Source: Gyrodactylus bullatarudis
Lineage: Eukaryota > Platyhelminthes > Monogenea > Gyrodactylidea > Gyrodactylidae
Direction: 5' to 3'
DNA: 64,000 bases
NCBI GenBank assembly: GCA_012064415.1
Contig: SSNU01000019.1
Coordinates: 175,968 to 239,967 of the forward strand
Shown here: positions 59,658 to 64,000 of the stretch, piece after piece
How the letters are laid out: the number at the start of each line of letters is the position of its first letter
Numbering within the stretch: position 1 is the first letter of the stretch
The notes under the pieces: generated by a model
The model's input: the letters and a program-made list of their open reading frames with translations, nothing else
Told to the model about the DNA's origin: nothing
Database searches by the model: none
Program-made: the position numbers and the translations under genes

Positions 59658-60010
59658 GCCGGTGTGGCGTAGTGGTATCTCTCTCACCTCTCATTCGGAC
59701 CCTCTTACTCTCGATCTTAGGTTCAAACCCTCCCAACACCGGGCACTTTATCTGGCTCAGAAGGGTCTCCAGCTCTCTCATACTTTATAACTCATGTAAA
59801 GAACAAGATGACAACATCTGTCCTTATAATAACAGAAACCAAAGAAAATACTCGATTCTCTCTCCAGGCCAGATTCAAACTTACATTAAATTACATCCCC
59901 TGTACAACCCTCAAATCAAACTGTGCATTTCTCCAGAGACTTATCGCTGAGGACGAAGACCTATTCAGAAACTACTCATATTGTATATGATTATTATTAT
60001 ATTATCAGTT
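59658..60010 (+). mobile_element. tRNA-derived SINE
   Basis: The head resembles a tRNA: A-box TGGCGTAGTGG at 59665-59675, B-box GGTTCAAACCC at 59720-59730, and 5' CCGGTG able to pair with CACCGG before GGCA. It lacks a canonical anticodon arm. The tRNA-unrelated body runs to an AT-rich, ATT-repeat tail near 59985-60010. Only one copy was seen in this window. Confidence 0.72.
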
Positions 60011-60620
60011 TAATAAATATACATTTCTATTCCAAAAATATATAATTCACAGAATTCTATACAAAAGAGTTTTTGCGTCATCTTTGTTTTAAATTTGACC
60101 GGAATAATGTTATTTTTGAATTAAAATTTAACAAAAGAATTAAATTTCATAGAGACATGTTAATAAATATATACTTTTCCAAATTTTCAAATCAGATTCA
60201 TAAAATTCAACTATTTTCACACATGCCAGTGTAAGAAAAATTTCCTGCGCCATGCCTAACAGCTTCAAAAAGAGATTTGAAATTTATGATTTTGCTAAAA
60301 GAACCTAAATTAGAGAGATAACTATCGAGCATAACTTCTAAACTAGAGCTGATAGCTAAAAAGTTTGAGGCAACGAGTTGTAGAGAATTTTTCGCAGTTT
60401 ATTACAATACTTTAAGAATTTTAATGCGAGCTTTAATTAACTTTTTAGAGCAAAAATAAGACCTTAAATTCAGTTAAACACAAACTCGAATATTTCTCGA
60501 AATCCAAACGCTAAAAAATTTTCAAAATTTCAGAATCCCATTATTTTAACATGACAAGCATACTGTAAACATTTCACTGAGTATAAAGAAAAAGTGTTAA
60601 TTTGCTAGACTGTGTTAACT

Positions 60621-61705
60621 AATATATATGTTGCAATCATTTTATAGAATTCGATAGCTATATAATCTTCGCCGATTATGTATAATAATCAAGCCTCTGA
60701 TCATTATATATAATTCTTATCTTGAATGAAGAAAAACTCTGACGATTATATATAACTCTCGTCTGATAAAATGTCAGGGGTTCTACATGTATGTTAACCC
60801 AAAGGACAAATGAGGTATGGTGTATTCTTATTATGAAGAACTACAGGTAAAAGCTCTGATTCATTACCCTATTTCATTTTAAATAGAATAGTGCCTATCT
60901 TTTATACTCTTTATACTCAGTATTGTACAGTGTACAACGTACACTAACCTAGTACTCGCACATACAGATTATAATATAATCTATAATTATAGAAAAAACT
61001 GTTTAATATGTAATCTCCTAATACTATGGTTTGACAATGTCTGTAACATGTTCTCTTTCTAAAGCTAGTTTATATTTCTTGACAGTTGAGCTTACGATCT
61101 AGATTCTGGAAAAATCTTGATCAAATTCAATTTCTTGATGAAAAATTTGAGAATTCATACTGGTTTTCTTTATTTAAAAAAAAATCAGTCTGGCAAACTC
61201 TCTAAAATTTTGAATAATCTTATTTTTTTTGTCCAGAAATACCAAAATTTCCATAGAAATCTTTAAAAAATTCGAGCAATTTTTTTATTAAGCATCAATT
61301 TAGAAAATCCACACATGTCATATCGATCGACACAAATTTTAAGTTTAATTCATTCGCTAAAAAGTTAAAAGGAAACATATACAGGTTTGGAATTTTTATT
61401 TTTTCCAATCTCATAATTTATAAGGAATTTTTCAGATCTGGAAAAAAATCATAAAAAATCAATTTGTCTCTCCCATTTACTTTAATTTTGAATTTTTCAT
61501 GACTCTGTGTATAATAGGCATATTTGTTACTATCCCTGACTTATCAGACGAGAGTTATATATAATCGTCAGAGTTTTTCTTCATTCAAGATAAGAATTAT
61601 ATATAATGATCAGAGGCTTGATTATTAATAATAATTTATTATACATAATCGGCGAAGATTATATATAATTATCGAGTTCTATAAATTGATTGCAACATAT
61701 ATATT
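60621..61705. mobile_element. Foldback/MITE element with ~150-bp terminal inverted repeats
   Basis: The left arm 60621-60769 (AATATATATGTTGCAATCA...CTCGTCTGATAA) is repeated in reverse complement at 61541-61705, with a 12-15 bp indel as the main difference. Partial pairing extends inward (GTCAGGG at ~60774 with CCCTGAC at 61534). The ~760-bp centre has no protein-like ORF. Both arms carry several TATATAAT motifs. No clear target-site duplication was seen. Confidence 0.82.
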
Positions 61706-62574
61706 GAACCAGGTGTTGAGACTGGCTGACGAGACCTGGTGAAATGTACATATCTCTATAAAATATAATTATTTTGTTAAATTTTAATTGATGAATATTT
61801 CCAGTTATCCGGACGTATATGAAAATCTACGTTTATTTAAATCTAATAATGTCATTTTTGTTCTTCTAAAATTATCAAGTCAGGTTTATTATCGAATACA
61901 GTAACTCTATTGTTAACAATTCTTCAGGCCAAAAAGATTTAATTTGACTTTTGAAATGGAAATTGAGAGCATCTAGTCTCTGGCTGAATTTTCTTAATTT
62001 TAGAATGATTTCATTGATTCTGCATAGCTGATGATATTAGTTCTACTGCTTTCCAGTAAGACTTGATTAATTTTTCAAGGTGATCCAGTGATCAATAAGA
62101 GCTTTATCGATCAACTCCATACTGACAGTTGTGGGAATTTCAACTTTTATAGTAAAATCCTGAAAACGCTTAAATATAGTAGATGACTCTGGAATAGCTT
62201 TCCTTGTTTACTTGACAAAAAGAATACCAAAATCTCAGTAAAGATGAAGAAAACAACCAATTACATTATTTTTTTGTTTATCTAACTTTTACATCAAGTA
62301 ATTGAGAGACTCTGCAAGCCAAAACTTGCTTTCAGTAATAATACACTCAGGGTTTGACCTGTGATAATAAACTATGCTGATAATTATCAGAATAATAGAT
62401 CTAATTTTTCCAACTTTATTCTTTCCCAAAAATACAGTGAACTTCCTAAAATAAGCATATAAAGAAGAGGAATTGACTAACATATTTTAACCCTTCTACT
62501 AATGAAAGATTTTTTCTCCCATCTTTCTTTTTTTAAGCTTAAATTTGTTGAAAATTTGAATATGTCATCTATGT

Positions 62575-62880
62575 TTAGCTCGCTATTACCAGAATGATTT
62601 TCTTATATATATCTCTTAAAATAACAGAGTTCACTATTTTGGATCCCAACTCATTCAATTTAACACCATTCGATGCAAAATCAAAAGTTGAGTCAGCTGG
62701 GTAATTTCCATTCCAAAATATTGCCTCAGAGCAGTTGTAATCGAGCTTGAAAACAGTCTTGGATTTTTTCAACTCATTTCAATTTTTTTGGAAAATCAAT
62801 ACGAAAAGCCGTTTTCACAATTGAGAGACGCCTCTATTTTAACCAAAGCAAACAACTAAGTCATACTCTTTCTCACTGAG
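62575..62880 (-). pseudogene. Possible degenerate SGNH-hydrolase-like fragment
   Basis: The minus strand reads SEKEYDLVVCFG, an in-frame stop, then N, and further on an open frame with PADSTFDFASNGVKLNELGSK. YDLVV...GxN and xxGVxLNxxG are arranged like blocks III and V of SGNH hydrolases, a domain found in some LINE ORF1 proteins. The block V Asp and His are missing and a stop sits in block III, so the piece is not functional if the identification is right. Confidence 0.3.
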
Positions 62881-64000
62881 ACATCGTATGGCAGATCCCC
62901 TTTTTGTTTGTAGCTGAATCTAACACTACTCAATAGGTCAAACTAGGTCAGAGTCTAATTCAGTTTCTTGAAATGATTCTGATGATATGTATAAAACATA
63001 ATCTTCATATACTTCTGACACAATAGAGGTGACATTTTTACATTAACTTCAATAGAGCTGAAAATTTTTCAATTCTCATTTTATCAGAATATTTTTCTAC
63101 AAAAGGTATTGCTTTCTTTTTGAATGTACTATTGCAATTAAATATGTTGTAAAAATATGAGAAACAAAAACCTAAAAATCCTCAGAATAACAAAATTCAA
63201 TTGTTAGTAATCAGACCATATTTTTGCTATTGAATGACAAAAAAATGAAAATTTGGCTCTATTATGTCACTACTTTGGAGATAAATTTTTTCGAAAATTT
63301 AAATACAATTCGAAATATTTCCCACCATGAATAACTTTTAGGTAAAAGTCTTTTTTTTAAATTACCAAAATTGAATTCCTGAAATCTACTCCTACTCAAT
63401 GTTCACTTCACCAGTATCAAGAGTTTATTTTCTATTCTTAACCATAAAACTTGGGTCCTTATTTTCATCCCAGAGGAAACAGAATGCCAGCCTTCCAAAG
63501 TTAAACTCCTTAAAAGACTTTATACAAGAATGGATAATTCATGTTCACAAGTTGTCTATATAGTGGAGAGGGTTAAAAGTGTAGAAATAATTTTCTCATG
63601 ACTTCTTCAAACATTCAAAGGGTTTGTACAGAAAATATGTAAATATATGTATGTGGAATTCACACACATTTATTACTATTTTCAAATTAAATTATAGTAA
63701 TTTGTTGTTTTTAGCTTTCCTCTTCACAAAAGAGTTTTTTGTGAATTTTCCCATCTATCGCATAAATATATTAATAAATTAATTACGCAAACATCCACAC
63801 ACAAGAAGGAATTAAAAATATTCCCATTTAAATATACACTCTCGTGGAGAGTTGGAATATTTCCGAATGACTCTTTAAATTCGTACAAGAGAGTACATTT
63901 ATTTAACTATCGGAACGAACAATTCAGAAGCCTATTTTCAGAACAAGTCAAACTTCTTCCTCTCTAATAGACAGTTAAATTCACAAAAAGACACTGGAAT

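Larger units (their letters stand above)
44323..64000. other. Repeat-rich region upstream of the first visible PPP1R16 exon
   Basis: Likely the long first intron(s) of PPP1R16 or intergenic DNA. Apart from the listed elements and candidate exons it is AT-rich without recognisable genes. The exon encoding the PP1-docking RVxF motif was looked for on the minus strand and not found. Confidence 0.45.

Overview
This is an AT-rich animal nuclear genome segment. The spliced gene families (V-ATPase a subunit, PPP1R16, GOLPH3, RWDD1, a NEDD4-type ligase and a pyruvate kinase paralog) are eukaryotic, and PPP1R16 and a C2-WW NEDD4-type protein point to a metazoan, probably an invertebrate. I could not fix the phylum. 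Intron sizes are strongly bimodal: several introns of only 25-37 bp sit beside introns of 1-5 kb filled with degenerate hairpin repeats.

Layout. (1) 1-10.9 kb, minus strand: 5' part of a NEDD4-like C2/WW gene whose catalytic HECT part, if present, lies beyond the left edge; its introns hold MITE-like elements. (2) 10.9-15.0 kb, compact cluster: NEDD4-like(-) and a divergent pyruvate kinase(+) are head to head across 140 bp; the kinase and RWDD1(-) are tail to tail across 136 bp; RWDD1(-) and GOLPH3(+) are head to head across 194 bp. (3) 15.0-19.6 kb: intergenic, with microsatellites, a CCCGGG-containing repeat cluster and a dead Tc1/mariner transposase. (4) 19.6-29.8 kb, minus strand: complete V-ATPase a-subunit gene, 11 exons including a 33-nt micro-exon. 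(5) 30.9-44.3 kb, minus strand: PPP1R16 (TIMAP/MYPT3-type) gene, nine exons found, ending in a CaaX box; the 5' exon(s) with the expected PP1-docking motif were not found. (6) 44.3-64 kb: mostly repeats, with a truncated non-LTR retrotransposon, a tRNA-derived SINE, a long-TIR foldback element and a few unassigned exon-like ORFs.

The genes do not form one pathway. Two act on the endomembrane system (GOLPH3 at the Golgi, V-ATPase proton pump), one is a membrane-targeted PP1 regulatory subunit, one is ribosome/DRG-associated (RWDD1), one is a ubiquitin-ligase-type protein, and the pyruvate kinase has lost several catalytic residues and may be a pseudoenzyme. Exon boundaries were set by hand from GT-AG sites, phase continuity and family alignment recalled from knowledge; no database search was run.
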